The notes under the pieces were generated by a model, which saw only the letters and a program-made list of their open reading frames with translations, had not been told where the DNA came from and did no database searches. From contig JAKJXP020000060.1 in the NCBI GenBank assembly GCA_022225965.2, positions 186,001-250,000 on the forward strand: a stretch of DNA of 64,000 nucleotides, given 5' to 3'. Both the position numbers and the translations under genes were made by a program. Of this stretch, positions 31,615 through 43,073 are shown piece after piece. The stretch's first letter is position 1. Every line of letters begins with the position of its first letter. The DNA comes from Diatrype stigma. Lineage: Eukaryota; Ascomycota; Sordariomycetes; Xylariales; Diatrypaceae.

Positions 31615-33335
31615 CGTAGAGGTAAGTGGTGGCCGACTCGATTGAGGTATTGGCAGGCAATATGGGAAGAAGTAGTTGTCTCAATCGCAAACGCGTCCTC
31701 TGATCCTCTGATGGAGGGGTCGGCCGGTTATCTATGACAGTCGTTTTACGCTATCGATCGTCTGGAGCTTAGGTATGACGCCACTTTCACACCGCACACC
31801 ACCGAGGGGTCATGGAGGCTCAGAAACTTGAATGTATTATATTGATCTCGATTGGTTGAAGATATCGCTAAGTAGGGAGGTAGTTAGTGGGCTAAGATTG
31901 GAGCAAACTTTTCTTATGGTCTTGGGTTGGAGAGGGGGCTTCTGCATGATATATTGTCGGAAATATTATCAGGAATATTATCAGAAATGAGTATAAGGAG
32001 GGAGGTATGTGTGCAGCTTGTGCCGGGCTGCATGGTCATTGGTGCCCATTGGATAGAACAATTGGAATGTCTGGGCAAGGCGAAGGTAACTTTAAGAGCT
32101 AATTGTCGTGACGAAATCAGCCCAGAGCAGCAGGGATTACCATTGCAATGCATTCGAGACCCTGGCGATCCTGGACTTGTGGAGATGGCAGAGATGGGAA
32201 ACCCGGACCTGTAAAATCCCAGCTTCGTACCTCAGGTTGTAACTACATACTTGGTACGCTATTAGGTACAACAGTTGCTATTGCATAGACTTAATAGACT
32301 TAAAACTTGCCAGAATAATTACTGGGTTTTAAACCGTCCTAGCAAGTGATAGACAGACAGGATGATACCTAATAGGATACTAAGTACCTTAGCCTTGGGG
32401 GAGACTTGAAGCTGCCATATTCTATCCTTCTGCTTGTTGATACACAAATGGACTTCCACAGGCATGTGGGCACCAGGCGCTCGAACCGGGCTTCATAATA
32501 ATAACGTGACGTTACACATACCATACATTAAGGTAGGTAGGTACCTACATGTATGTATATAGCAGTCATTTAAGTTAATAAATCACTCTGTTGAAGGGCC
32601 AATAGGACCAATAGTGACACTGAAGACCTGTTGTTGAGTGGAGAGATTAAGTGAAAAACTTCATTTCCGTAAACTCGATGCTACGATACCTCGATTTCCG
32701 TCGTCCTGCAGTGCTCAATGCTTGACAGGCATCGTATTTGCATGTGAAAGTCTTGGCCCGTAGAAATTCTAGAATCCCATGCATTGAAGGACCTTGACTA
32801 TAAGAAGGCAACGGCTGCCGGCCAAATTCGGATTGGTTGTAGCAAAGGACCGAAGCGGCTTCCCGGATGACGGGTAAGGTAGTACCTTAGGTGCCTACCT
32901 ACCTGTATGTATGTATATACAGTATGTAGGTAGGGTACCTACCATAGTGCTACCATAGTCCTGTAGTACAGGCATGTGGGTTACCTCGGAACGCAACCTA
33001 AACTTGGAGCTTCTGGAGCTTGGACCATGGGCTTCTCAGCCACAGTGACTGCGTACCTGATGAGATGGTCGGTGCACCGGTGCATCCATCGGTCATCGGC
33101 GCTAAGCTCGTCGCCCATTGTGCTCTTTCAGCCTCCCTGCCTCTTCCCATCAGCCAATCAGCCAATCAACAACTCATGTGACCTGGCATTCTAGACAACA
33201 CCCAGCGTCACCACCTTGCGTGACATCCATCACACGAAGATCATCAGCTAGGCACTGAACTAGGCCGTGGTATTTCCTGAGCTCTATCTCCGTACCTGCT
33301 GCTCGGATCTCAAGACATATGACTTCGTAACCGCG
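31615..33335. other. divergent intergenic region with GTAC/AGGT repeats
   Basis: About 1.7 kb between the acyltransferase and PFS2, presumably holding both promoters. TAGGTAGGTACCTAC strings occur at 32530-32550, and an imperfect inverted repeat of CTACCTACC/GGTAGG type lies at 32893-32940. No gene was recognised. Confidence 0.4.
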
Positions 33336-35303
33336 ATGGCTTACGATCCACGTGGGGATCACGGAGGAGGACACGACGGTGGAGGAGCTGGTGGTGGTAG
33401 CGGCTTTGTCAGGTCGAGAGGGCGCCGGCCCGTTACTGATTATGGCGCGACCTTCATACATTGGATGCGCAATCGGCAGCCTCGCTACAAGGGCTCCTAT
33501 AAGGGAGAGTGCGAGCGGCCGAGCGCCAGCTACATCGTGGATATGCTTCCACCTCTAGCCAGAGTCACAAATCCTGCGGACTCCGTTCCGACCAAACACC
33601 TCCACACGTCTCTCAACAAGGCCAGACACCCTATCAATGTGGTCCGGTGGACGCCGGAAGGTCGAAGGTTGTTGACTGCCTCTACTAGCGGCGAGTTTAC
33701 CTTATGGAACGGTATGGGCTTCAACTTCGAAACCATCATGCAGGCGCACGACACCCATGTCCGGGCGCTGGCGTACTCCCACAGCAACGACTGGCTGGTG
33801 TCAGCTGACGACCAGGGCATCATCAAGTACTGGCAGCCGAACTTCAACAACGTCCAGGTGATCAAGGGCCACCACTACGCGATCAAAGATTTGGCCTTCA
33901 GCCCCAACGACTCCAAGTTCGTCACGGCATCCGACGATTCCTCCCTGAAGATCTGGGACTTCGCCGGGGGCGTCGCGGAATCCACGCTGCAGGGCCACGG
34001 CTGGGACGCCAAGACCTGCGACTGGCACCCGACCAAGGGCCTCATCGTGTCCGGATCCAAGGACCACCTCGTCAAGCTCTGGGACCCGCGGACGCAGCGG
34101 TGCCTCACCACGCTCCACGGGCACAAGAACACCGTCAACAAGACCGCTTTCGAGCGCGTGATGGGGAACTGCCTGGCGACGTGCGGGCGCGACACGACGG
34201 CGCGCATCTTCGACCTGCGGATGATGCGCGACATCTGCCTCCTGAAGGGCCACGAGAAGGAGATCACCACGTTCGTCTGGCACCCGATCCACTCGAACCT
34301 GATCACCACGGCCGGCCACGAGGGCTCGCTGTTCCACTACATCCTCGACGAGCCGAACACGCCGGCGAACCTGGCGGTCGGCGCCGGCGGCAGCGCCAGC
34401 GCCAGCACGGCCGTGTACGAGAGCGCGGACCCGTCGACGGCGCCGGCGCAGGCCATCTACCCGGCCCACCGGGTGCCGTACGCGCACGAGTACTCGATCT
34501 GGTCGCTGGACTGGCACCCGCTGGGCCACATCCTCGCGTCCGGGTCCAACGACAAGCTGACCCGATTCTGGTCGCGCGGCCGACCCGGCGAGCGCGACAT
34601 CGCCCGCGACCAGTTCCACATCGGCAAGGCCGCCGCCGAGGCCGAGGGCACCTGGGACCGCCGCGCGGGCCGCCGCCAGCGCCAGGAGGAGGAGGAGCAG
34701 GAGCTCGAGGACGAGATGGAGGGCCTCGTCGACCAGAAGATGCCGGCTGGCGCCGGCTCGGGTCTCCCCGGCCTGCCCGGGCTCTCGCTGCCCATGCACA
34801 ACGGTAGCGGTGGTGGCATACCACCGCCGCCACCGCCGCCGCAGATCCCCGGCGTCAGCGGCACGAGCGGCGCCATACCGCCCCCCTTGCCGCTGCCCTT
34901 CGGAATCCCTCCGAACCTCAACGGCGCCGCCGGCGTACCGCCGCCGCCGCCCCCACAGCTCGCCCTCTCGGGCCTCGACCCCAGCGACCCGGCCAACTTC
35001 GCCAAGATCGCCGAGATCATGCAGAAGGCCGGCGTGCAGCTGCCGCCGCCTCCGCCCGGCTCCTCCATGTCCATGCTGCCGCCCGGTCTGGTGCCGCCGC
35101 CGCCGCCGCCGCACTTGCCTTCGAACTTCTCCCTGCCGCCTGGCTTCCCGCCCATCCCTGGCGTTGGTGGTGGCGGTGGCGGTGACGATGCGATGATGGT
35201 GGATGCGAACGGCGTGCGCCGCAACAATAGGGCCCCCTTGCCCAGTCAGGAGGAGAGCCTGCGGATGGAGCAGAAGAAGGGGAATTATACCCGGGTGCGC
35301 TAG
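33336..35303 (+). CDS. PFS2: polyadenylation factor subunit 2 (Pfs2/WDR33 type)
   Basis: Single exon of 655 residues from the ATG at 33336. A Gly/His-rich start leads to the conserved block before the propeller ([19 protein letters not shown]). Seven WD40 repeats follow from about residue 95 to 430. They include [60 protein letters not shown] and [14 protein letters not shown]. The C-terminal third is a charged helical segment ([18 protein letters not shown]) and long proline runs with GIPP and GLVPPPP units, as in filamentous-fungal Pfs2; yeast Pfs2 lacks this tail (465 residues). Pfs2 is a scaffold of the cleavage and polyadenylation factor that recognises the poly(A) signal in nuclear pre-mRNA. 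Confidence 0.95.
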   Translation: MAYDPRGDHGGGHDGGGAGGGSGFVRSRGRRPVTDYGATFIHWMRNRQPRYKGSYKGECERPSASYIVDMLPPLARVTNPADSVPTKHLHTSLNKARHPINVVRWTPEGRRLLTASTSGEFTLWNGMGFNFETIMQAHDTHVRALAYSHSNDWLVSADDQGIIKYWQPNFNNVQVIKGHHYAIKDLAFSPNDSKFVTASDDSSLKIWDFAGGVAESTLQGHGWDAKTCDWHPTKGLIVSGSKDHLVKLWDPRTQRCLTTLHGHKNTVNKTAFERVMGNCLATCGRDTTARIFDLRMMRDICLLKGHEKEITTFVWHPIHSNLITTAGHEGSLFHYILDEPNTPANLAVGAGGSASASTAVYESADPSTAPAQAIYPAHRVPYAHEYSIWSLDWHPLGHILASGSNDKLTRFWSRGRPGERDIARDQFHIGKAAAEAEGTWDRRAGRRQRQEEEEQELEDEMEGLVDQKMPAGAGSGLPGLPGLSLPMHNGSGGGIPPPPPPPQIPGVSGTSGAIPPPLPLPFGIPPNLNGAAGVPPPPPPQLALSGLDPSDPANFAKIAEIMQKAGVQLPPPPPGSSMSMLPPGLVPPPPPPHLPSNFSLPPGFPPIPGVGGGGGGDDAMMVDANGVRRNNRAPLPSQEESLRMEQKKGNYTRVR

Positions 35304-36648
35304 CGTGGCGGCCGGAAGTAGCAGCAGCCTTTCTCTAGTAAAGAGGATACGAGGTCTTTGGCAACCTTTGTCAGACCACTACCGTTGGTTGGTTTGTCGG
35401 CTAGTTGGAAGGGGGGTTACACGAGGAGACAGTTAGGATTTCTCTAAAACCAACAAGGGCTCACCCACTAAGGACTAAGGGTTAGAACGATGGAAATACA
35501 GACAGTGCGTCTGCTACAGACTCTGCGATCTCGATCGGTGTCGATATCGATATCGAAACGAAGCGAAAATGGGGACTAGTTAGATACCCAAGGCGTTGGT
35601 CGTTAGTCATTGGTCGTTAGGGGGGAGGGAAGGAGGCAAGTAAGGCAAGTAAGTAAGTACAGGCATGACGAAGGATGGTTGGTATTTGAGTGACTGGGGC
35701 CAGAAAAAAAGGTTTCATTTCCGCGACGGTTGAGATGTTTCTCTTCGTTTTGCAAGAAGGATGGCTTGCTCTGTTCTAGAGGGCATAGAGCCAACTGTAT
35801 AACTAGCGCTACGAGCATTCTCATAGGGACGGCATAATAAGCATAAGGGGGTGGTGAACCCATTTCCATATTTTCGGTCTTCATTCTCCGAGGTCCTGGC
35901 TTTGATGGTATGCTCACTGTTGATTTACCGTACTTAATCACTGGTTTCAATGTCATCGTCAACTCGATCTTGTTGGGTGCGTAGACACTTGAGACGTAGG
36001 GCAGAGTAGTGGAGCATGCCATGGTAATATGTGAGTAGGTATGTACCAATCTTATGATATACATATAGTACTATGCTACCTAATGCTAAGAGGCTATGCA
36101 ACCCCAACTCCAGAGTGCAAATGCAAAACATATCTCGCCCAATCCCATCCACGTACACCAAGGGGTGACGAGGATGATCTAGCTATCTACAAGTACATGA
36201 CTGGATCTTTCTCCATGAACGCCGGTCGGGTATTGACGAACCATATATATGTCGTCCATAAATGTCTGTTCTGGTTCTGTTCCGCACCCGGACGGGAGGC
36301 CTTCTCCACGCGTGTATTTTGAATTCCCGTCCCTCTTCAAATTGTGCTAGGTTGCCTCCTCGGTAAAAGGGGGGGGGGGGTTGAGCCATGAGGTGTGGCC
36401 GGGCTCAACGTGACTTTGTTTGTTCTCGGGAAGTGACCAGCTGTGTCTTGAAGCAGTATGCCACAGCGCCCAGGCGGACATCTCAGGCGGCAATTGTCTC
36501 ATCCCCAGAAAGAGCTTGTCCAATCGTTGTACCGATTCGAGCCGAACCGATTACGCCTGCGGGCTAGCTAGCCAACCAATCAACGGGTCGTTCTAGCATG
36601 CATTCGTGATAAGTACGCACGCACATGCAGCAACCGCTTTTTCGCTCT
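35304..36648. other. spacer between converging genes
   Basis: Contains the 3' ends of PFS2 and NUC1. CATTGGTCGTTAG-type short repeats lie near 35600, AAGTAAGT repeats near 35640, and a G run of 12 near 36369. A minus-strand frame at 35603-36064 lacks any recognisable family. No gene is called. Confidence 0.4.
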
Positions 36649-37731
36649 TTACTTCTTGGAGCCCGGCTTCGCGAAGGCCTTCTGCCTGTCGGCGTACTCC
36701 TTGATGACGAGGGCGCAGCTGGTATCGGCGCAGAGGCGGCGGCGGCGCTGGGGCGGGAGCTTGGTGGCGAACTCGAGGCCGCTGGCGCGCTCGACGGCCT
36801 CGACGGGGACCTCGAAGTCGGCGAGGGGCTTCTCGTTGGGGATGGGGGCGTTGGGCAGGACGAAGGCGCCGATGGCGACGTTGCCGCCGCCGCCGGGCCC
36901 CTGGGCGTCTTCGGCGAAGATCACCTTGTAGAAGTGCGTGGGCACGGCGACGTTGGGCGGGGACCCGATCACCTCGTAGCGGACGTACCACTTGCCGTCG
37001 GCCGGGTCGCGCTTGGGCAGGTACAGGGGCCCCGTGACGACGCGGACGCTCGGGTACCGCCCCGTGAGGCGGCGGCAGAAGTCCTCGAGGTGGGCCCAGT
37101 AGTCGCGGTTGAAGCCCTCGCCGACCTGCGGGCACATGTTGGTCAGGTAGAAGGTCTCGTCCATGGCGGACTGGCTCCAGCGCGCGTCGGCCGCGGGCAC
37201 CTGGTGGCCCCGGTCGTACCCCGACCGGAAGTAGTCCTTGAGCAGGGCGCGGAACTTGGGCGGCACCGCCTCGTCCTCGACGAACACGCTGTGCTTCCGG
37301 TCCCCGTCCCGCTGCGCCAGCGACGCCGCCGTGATGTGCTCCACCACCCAGTGCGGGTTCCGCAGCCGCCGGTCGAACGACGAGATCAGCGCCGACCGCA
37401 TCGCGAGGTCCGAGATCGGCCCTGGGAACCCGTACTCGAAGAGCCCCGCCGGGTCGACTAGCGGTGGTGAGACCTTTCCTCCTGCTGCTGCTGCTGGCCC
37501 TCCTAGCGAGGCGGGTGCGGATGTCGATAATGGGGGAAACGGCGGCGGGGTTAGGGATTGCTGGGCGGATGATATCGGAATCGGAGCGGATGTTGAAGCG
37601 GGTGATATAGTTAGGGCTGTTTTGGTGTCGAGCATGCGCTCGGATGGTGATCGTAGGTTATACATGGCTGCTGTTACGGCGGCACCGGCTCCTGCGCCTG
37701 CGGCTAATATTGCGATGGTAGTTTTGGACAT
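36649..37731 (-). CDS. NUC1: mitochondrial DNA/RNA non-specific endonuclease (EndoG/Nuc1)
   Basis: Single exon of 360 residues on the minus strand. Residues 1-25 (IAILAAGAGAGAAVTAAMYN) form a hydrophobic N-terminal segment that fits mitochondrial targeting or inner-membrane anchoring. A disordered Ser/Pro linker follows. The beta-beta-alpha metal nuclease domain starts near 100 with YGFPGPISDL. It has the DRGH motif at 173-176 (His176 as general base) in GYDRGHQVPAADARWSQSAM and the metal-binding Asn198 in YLTNMCPQVGEGFNRDYW. The family degrades DNA and RNA, acting in mitochondrial recombination, maintenance and programmed cell death. The C-terminus ends in a basic tail (KPGSKK). All catalytic elements are present. 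Confidence 0.95.
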   Translation of the reverse strand: MSKTTIAILAAGAGAGAAVTAAMYNLRSPSERMLDTKTALTISPASTSAPIPISSAQQSLTPPPFPPLSTSAPASLGGPAAAAGGKVSPPLVDPAGLFEYGFPGPISDLAMRSALISSFDRRLRNPHWVVEHITAASLAQRDGDRKHSVFVEDEAVPPKFRALLKDYFRSGYDRGHQVPAADARWSQSAMDETFYLTNMCPQVGEGFNRDYWAHLEDFCRRLTGRYPSVRVVTGPLYLPKRDPADGKWYVRYEVIGSPPNVAVPTHFYKVIFAEDAQGPGGGGNVAIGAFVLPNAPIPNEKPLADFEVPVEAVERASGLEFATKLPPQRRRRLCADTSCALVIKEYADRQKAFAKPGSKK

Positions 37732-39672
37732 CTTGGTTTCGAAGGGACTCCCGCTGGGAGTGGGCTCGGAAAGATGGGGTATTTATGGGAGAGGAAGAGA
37801 GAAGGGTGAGACGGGCGGCGTGTTCCCTCCAGCTGACTGACCGAACTGTCCGGCTGGCTGGTTGGCTGCGTGAGCGTCTGTTTCGGTGGTGAAGAGATCG
37901 CTGAGCCAGTAGTCAGCCGAATCTCGGTGTCGAGACTCTGTATTGGAGCGAACGGCACGAGAGCACACGAACACGAAGGGTTATGAGTAGCAACGCCGTC
38001 CACGCGTTGGTGAACGAATGCTACGCCGCCTCGTGGTTTTCGCCTGAATGCCTGCTGGATGATGCAGGTGGTGCAGGTGGTGCCGGTATGTCTCAGACCG
38101 GATCTCGAAGTTTTGAGATTTCAGCCTCGGGACACCGCCGCAGTTTATTTCCAGTGGCTGTCAGTGGCTGTTGGTTGGTCTCCTGGCTGCAAGGAACGGC
38201 GCTAAAATGGAGCTTCGGAGCTAGAGGCAGGGATCACGCCGGCGGGGAAGTGGGGGTCAGGTGTTCTGCCGAGTAGGAAGTTACAGCCCCAGCAGCCCTA
38301 TACGGCGGCGCGATTGCCTATATCAACCACCCAAGTCATCGACCCAAGCGCACCAGCGTTCTGCTGTAAGGTACGCGACACCTGGGCACCACTGTCTGGA
38401 CTAGTTAGTCTAAAAGGCCTGATCTTGAGAACAAAATCACGGGATTTTCCCACCAAAGCAACCCGGCATGACGTCACTCTTCTGTTCACTTGAGTTGGCA
38501 CTGGCAGATGCTGGCCAACAACTATCGCACTATCGCACTTTCGCTTACATCTTACAGCTATTAACTCTCTACCTATTTATAACAACTAAGCTTGTGAGCT
38601 GATCACAAGACTTTCAGTCTACTAGGTACTCATAAACGGAAATTTCCAAGGTCCCTTTAGTACCATCATCGAGCCCGGGTACAAGACATAGTACCTAGCA
38701 TCTCCCCTGGCGCCGAGTTAACGTGACATTGCACTAGGTCAAAGACTCACGGACTGAGGTGGCAGGTATGAAGAGGTCTTTTGCTGACTGTTCGTTGTAC
38801 GATGACTCGATGTGACTTTTCGAGAGCCTGGCTAGTCTTTTCCCTTGCACTTCGAGGTTTCCTTTCCTTTGAAAAAAGGAGTCCTGCGTGTGCAGTTGCC
38901 AGGGGTGAGATCGGACCAATCATAGCTACTTCATCTTCATGGAAGGGGTGTGACATAAGAAGAGATCTGTTCGCCCATTGGCTTCGTCTAACCTTCCGAA
39001 GCCATCATCGCTAGACAACAGGGGGTCGAATCCCAAAGCCAAGCCGAAGCGTGAACCCAAGGACGATTTCATATGAGATGCTCAAGACCCAACAAGCCAC
39101 CCAACAAGCACCCGCCTTTGAGTCGGGACTGCCGATTAACATGAACAGTTTCATATGGAGAGATATCCTAACCAACATCATACATAGCACCATCAATAGT
39201 GCTATTTCGGCTGCCACCGCATTAAGTATTCGCTTGAAACGCGGCGGAAGAATTGCAATCGTCCGTGGGGCCTCTAACCGACCAACATTTCCGGATGACC
39301 GAAGTTTCAATGGGCCTTGTTATAGTTACTCGAAAATATATGAAATGTTACCTTGTGGTCTCGAGGGCCATGATGGTTGGTGTGCTGTATGGAAAATACT
39401 ATAGTTCCTCCTCACCTTCGTTTCGTTTCAGCTAAGATATAAATGATAGGAATACTGTACGCTGCAGCGAAAGTGACACCGGAACGACCATCAAGCGGTT
39501 CATAGGCCTTCCCGGCGATATTGTACGAACAAGGATTGATTGCAAGGCCGCCATTTTCGTGAAAGTTCCCATCCAGCTAGTTAATACCCAACAAACGAGA
39601 GGGGAGAAGGAAGAGAGAGAAAAAGAAGGGAACAGAAAGGCCCACCGCCCCAATCCTGTCTAGAAATCCAAA
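37732..39672. other. spacer, no supported gene
   Basis: About 1.9 kb. The left part is the NUC1 promoter, with a TATTTAT string about 50 bp upstream of its ATG. Short frames at 37983-38276 and 39051-39404 show no family features or splice support. Nothing else was recognised. Confidence 0.4.
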
Positions 39673-40672
39673 TTAGAAAATAGTCATCCCTCCATCTACG
39701 GCGAGAGCGTGCCCAGTGATGAAGCTCGACCATGTACTACATAAGAAGATGGCAGATTGGGCGACTTCTTTAGCTACCCCTATACGTCCCATTGGAATTC
39801 CATTCAAGGTATCGAGTTGAGGAATAATATCCATCGATTCCCGCAGCATTGGTGTCTCTATCCAGGCCGGACATAGACAGTTCACTCGGATACCATGGGC
39901 TGCACTCTCGATGGCTATGAAACGAGTTAGATAACCTCTCAGCCTTAGTTGCAAATCGACTTCAAACGGGTAGCTGCTTACCAGCTGTCCTAGTAATGCC
40001 CAGAACAGCATGTTTCGCTGCGCTGTATGGTACTATGTTGGGCGGCGTAATCAAGGAGGTCACAGAAGCCAAGTTGACAATGCTGCCGCGAACAGAGCCT
40101 CGCTGTGGGATCGAAGCATCGATCTGCTTCGGCTCCTGGGACGCCATGGCTGCTGAGACTAGACTCGTGACAAGAAAAGTCCCGTGAACATGGACTCTGA
40201 GGAGTTCTTGGAACTCGACAAAACTGGCTTTCGCAACAGGTTGGTACGATCGCACGCATATCTACGGACTTCATGAGAGACGATTCCACAAAGTCATAAG
40301 TGATAGACGGGAACTTGGAAACCTACTCCTGCGCAGTGCACACAGTAGTCGATACGGCCCGAGGAATCCACCATGTGGGCAACAGCATTCTTGACTGCAT
40401 CTTCGTCTGAAACGTCGAGTTGGAGCGCCTCGGCTCGGAAATCCGGGCTTGTGGCAGCAGCCGTGATTTCAGTGACCGTCTCCTGCGCCGTCTCGAGGTT
40501 GATATCGGCAACGAAGATGCTGCTAGCACCCAGCTGCGCAAATAGCAGACAGCAGGCCTTGCCAATCCCGCTTCCTAGACATCGGAAATCAGCTCCCCGT
40601 GAGCAAGAAGAGCTCCGTATATTGAAAATAATTACCACCACCGGTGACGAACGCATGCCCAGTGACATCCAT
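39673..40672 (-). CDS. classical short-chain dehydrogenase/reductase
   Basis: Four exons on the minus strand, 40672..40636, 40574..40327, 40261..39982 and 39914..39673, give 268 residues. Introns have GTAATT, GTAGGT and GTAAGC donors and TAG acceptors. The Rossmann cofactor motif TGGGSGIG lies at about residues 10-17, split by the first intron. Asp after the second strand (VADIN) favours NAD(H). The usual NNAG is HCAG at 92-95. The catalytic set is Ser161 (NLASVTS), Tyr174 and Lys178 (YSAAK) with correct spacing. PAWIETPM and the C-terminal TGHALAVDGG complete the classical SDR pattern. It should oxidise or reduce a small alcohol/ketone in the cytosol; the substrate is unknown and no pathway neighbours are visible. 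Confidence 0.9.
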
Positions 40673-43073
40673 TTTGGTTTCTGTGACCTCTTGGCAGCTA
40701 TTCTTCCTGCCTCTGGGAGATTGTTGAGAACTGTTCAACAATCTGGCATCATAAGCAACCCGGAAGAAAATGAGAGCAAGAAGATCAACTATAGGTAGTC
40801 ATCAACGATTATATATGTGGACCCCGCCCCTGTGTTACATATAAGTATTGGCTCCGGGGGGAAACACCATCCACATTGGACGAGTCTGGTGTGTCAACCC
40901 CGTGCATATATATGACGCAAAGGGCATCGTACAACTTTGTGCTTTTGGTCAACCTCGTCCAATCAAGTATATAAAAGAGAAAGCACTTATCGTAGCTACA
41001 ATTACGAAGTTGGATAACGGACTTATAACCCACGCTCCTGTCCATCAAATCCAGCGCCTTGCCGGCAGTCTCCTACTGTGCTCCGGAAAGGGGCGCAGGC
41101 TACTCCTCGACCCCTATAACCTACGATGATTATTTGCTGTTCTGAATGGATAGTTGTGAATGTACTTTATATATTGGCCTTTAAAACAATGGCGGTAATT
41201 AGGTAGACTTATATAAGCCCCATGATTTGTCGATGTGAGACTCGGATAGGCCAACTAGTCATGCGATGATATAGGTGGCGTCTTTAATCCTGTCAACAGA
41301 TAATAACCCTGCGAGCACTCGATAGTTTGAAGGACATCCGATGGGATTGACTACACGTCACATACACGGGTAGTATCCCCGTGTCAAGTGTATGCACAAT
41401 GAATGCTCGTAATGGATGTTGATTACATGTAACAAGTCAGTGATACACATCCCACTCTGCTAAGACGCAAGCACTGGTCCTTCCACACCACCTCAGCGCC
41501 GTCATCAAAGCTCCCTTTGAACCCCCGCCCCCCTATCATCACACATCCCCATCCTTGTTCGCAATCGTTCTCCCGCCCGCTTCACCACCACCACCACTAC
41601 CACCACCGCCAACGCCACCACTACCACACCACCATCCGCATCACCATCACCATCATTATCGCAACAAAGACAACGAATCCGTAACGCAAGCCAGGACGAT
41701 AACCGCCGCTTCCAGGAGGAATGCCCCTGTTCCAGGGAAAGAAGCCCCCTCCGCCCCCACACTCGTCTTCCCTGTCTTTCCTCCCCCCGTCCCGCCGCCC
41801 CTGATACCCACTCCGTCTTCCCCTATTCCAACCCACCTACCCCGCAATAAGCCCATCGGGGCGTCCGAGTATCGCAGCAGGTGCGCCATGCGCTGCCCCC
41901 TTTCCCCACGGGGTACCGCGTGAGCTGCAGGACATGGTGGCGGCGACGACCAGCTGGCTGGCAGCGACGGAACGCCACCTGCACCACTCGCCTAGGTGGC
42001 GCGCCAGAGGTTGGCTCACAAGCGTGTGGGCGCCAGGAGGCGCGGCTGGGCGGTAGTTGGGTAGAAAGCGGAGAAGGGTTCCATCGTTGTTGCTGTCGTC
42101 GCAGGCCCTGACCCTGATGGCTGCTACAACCACCACCACCGTCATCGCCAACACCGCTTGGTGCTCTTGGGCTGGCTCTGCTGATGTGTTCACCACGGGC
42201 ACCGTCGTTGGAAAGTGCGCAGTGCGTCGATGATATCCCCGCGCAGCTAATTACCAACTGTAGGATTGTAGGTGTCCCGAGGGCCCTCCCATATGGGCCA
42301 GGGCCAGGAGGAGCAACAGAGAGACCTGCAGGCTGCAGGAGTGGAATACCATACGGTAAAAACACTCTTATGGCGATACCACTTTAATGACTACCCATCA
42401 GCGTTGAACTTGGTAAGCGATATGTAGCGCAACCAGATATCAACTGCTAAGTGAGTATGATTGAATCGATCATTTCGTGGAGGGGCGCGGCCGCCTACCC
42501 CTATTGGTCCTCCCGGGATCTACAAGCTGTAGTTAGTCTCATCTTCACCACTTCGCTAAACAACCTTGCAAAACACAAGTTACAATGATTACTGAACCCT
42601 TTTCACTTAACAAGCAAAGGGGGTTTGTTGTACTGGCGTCAGATAAGAAAGACACGTGGAAGAGTACCCCAACATCTCCGGTCGGACACTTTCATTTTCA
42701 GGGGTCCATTTGAACGGGGAAAAAAAGTACACGTATAGATACATATTCGGAGATGGCAGGTCGAGGCCGGGCTCTCTCACCCATCCCAATCGTCCATCCA
42801 TCATCTTCCAATTCGCGACCTTCATGTGTATAAACGCCGTCTACGCCAAGCCCGATGCTCTTTTTCTCTGCTGCTGCTGTATAACCCATTCCGTATCTCA
42901 CATGTGGCTGCTGCTTTAGCTGCTGTTACTGCAGCCGCCACCACGTAATTACTACTAGTTCAAGACTTTGTACAGCGAAGCCGATTGATCGGCTCTTATT
43001 GGAGAGGCAAGTGTGTGTCGGGCCATTGATCGTTGTAGTATTAACCCTTATAGTAAGTAGCAGCTCACCCTCT
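40673..43073. other. spacer with low-complexity sequence, no supported gene
   Basis: About 2.4 kb. The part at 41560-42360 is GC-rich with CCA/CAC repeats, so long frames are open on both strands (for example 41555-41923 and 41823-42365). None shows a recognisable domain, and they overlap each other. A TATATGTGG-type AT stretch at 40805-40820 lies upstream of the SDR. A gene here cannot be excluded. Confidence 0.35.

Noticed and set aside
32478..32500. Reverse-strand GGTTCGAGC string resembling a tRNA T loop
   Set aside because: T-stem bases do not pair and no cloverleaf can be drawn around it.
35603..36064. 153-codon minus-strand frame downstream of PFS2
   Set aside because: Composition is repeat-driven (AAGTAAGT, GGTCGTTAG repeats) and no family features were seen.
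41555..42365. Overlapping long frames on both strands in a GC-rich low-complexity region
   Set aside because: His/Pro-rich or Val-rich translations without domains, no splice signals that improve them, and mutual overlap; chance frames are more likely.
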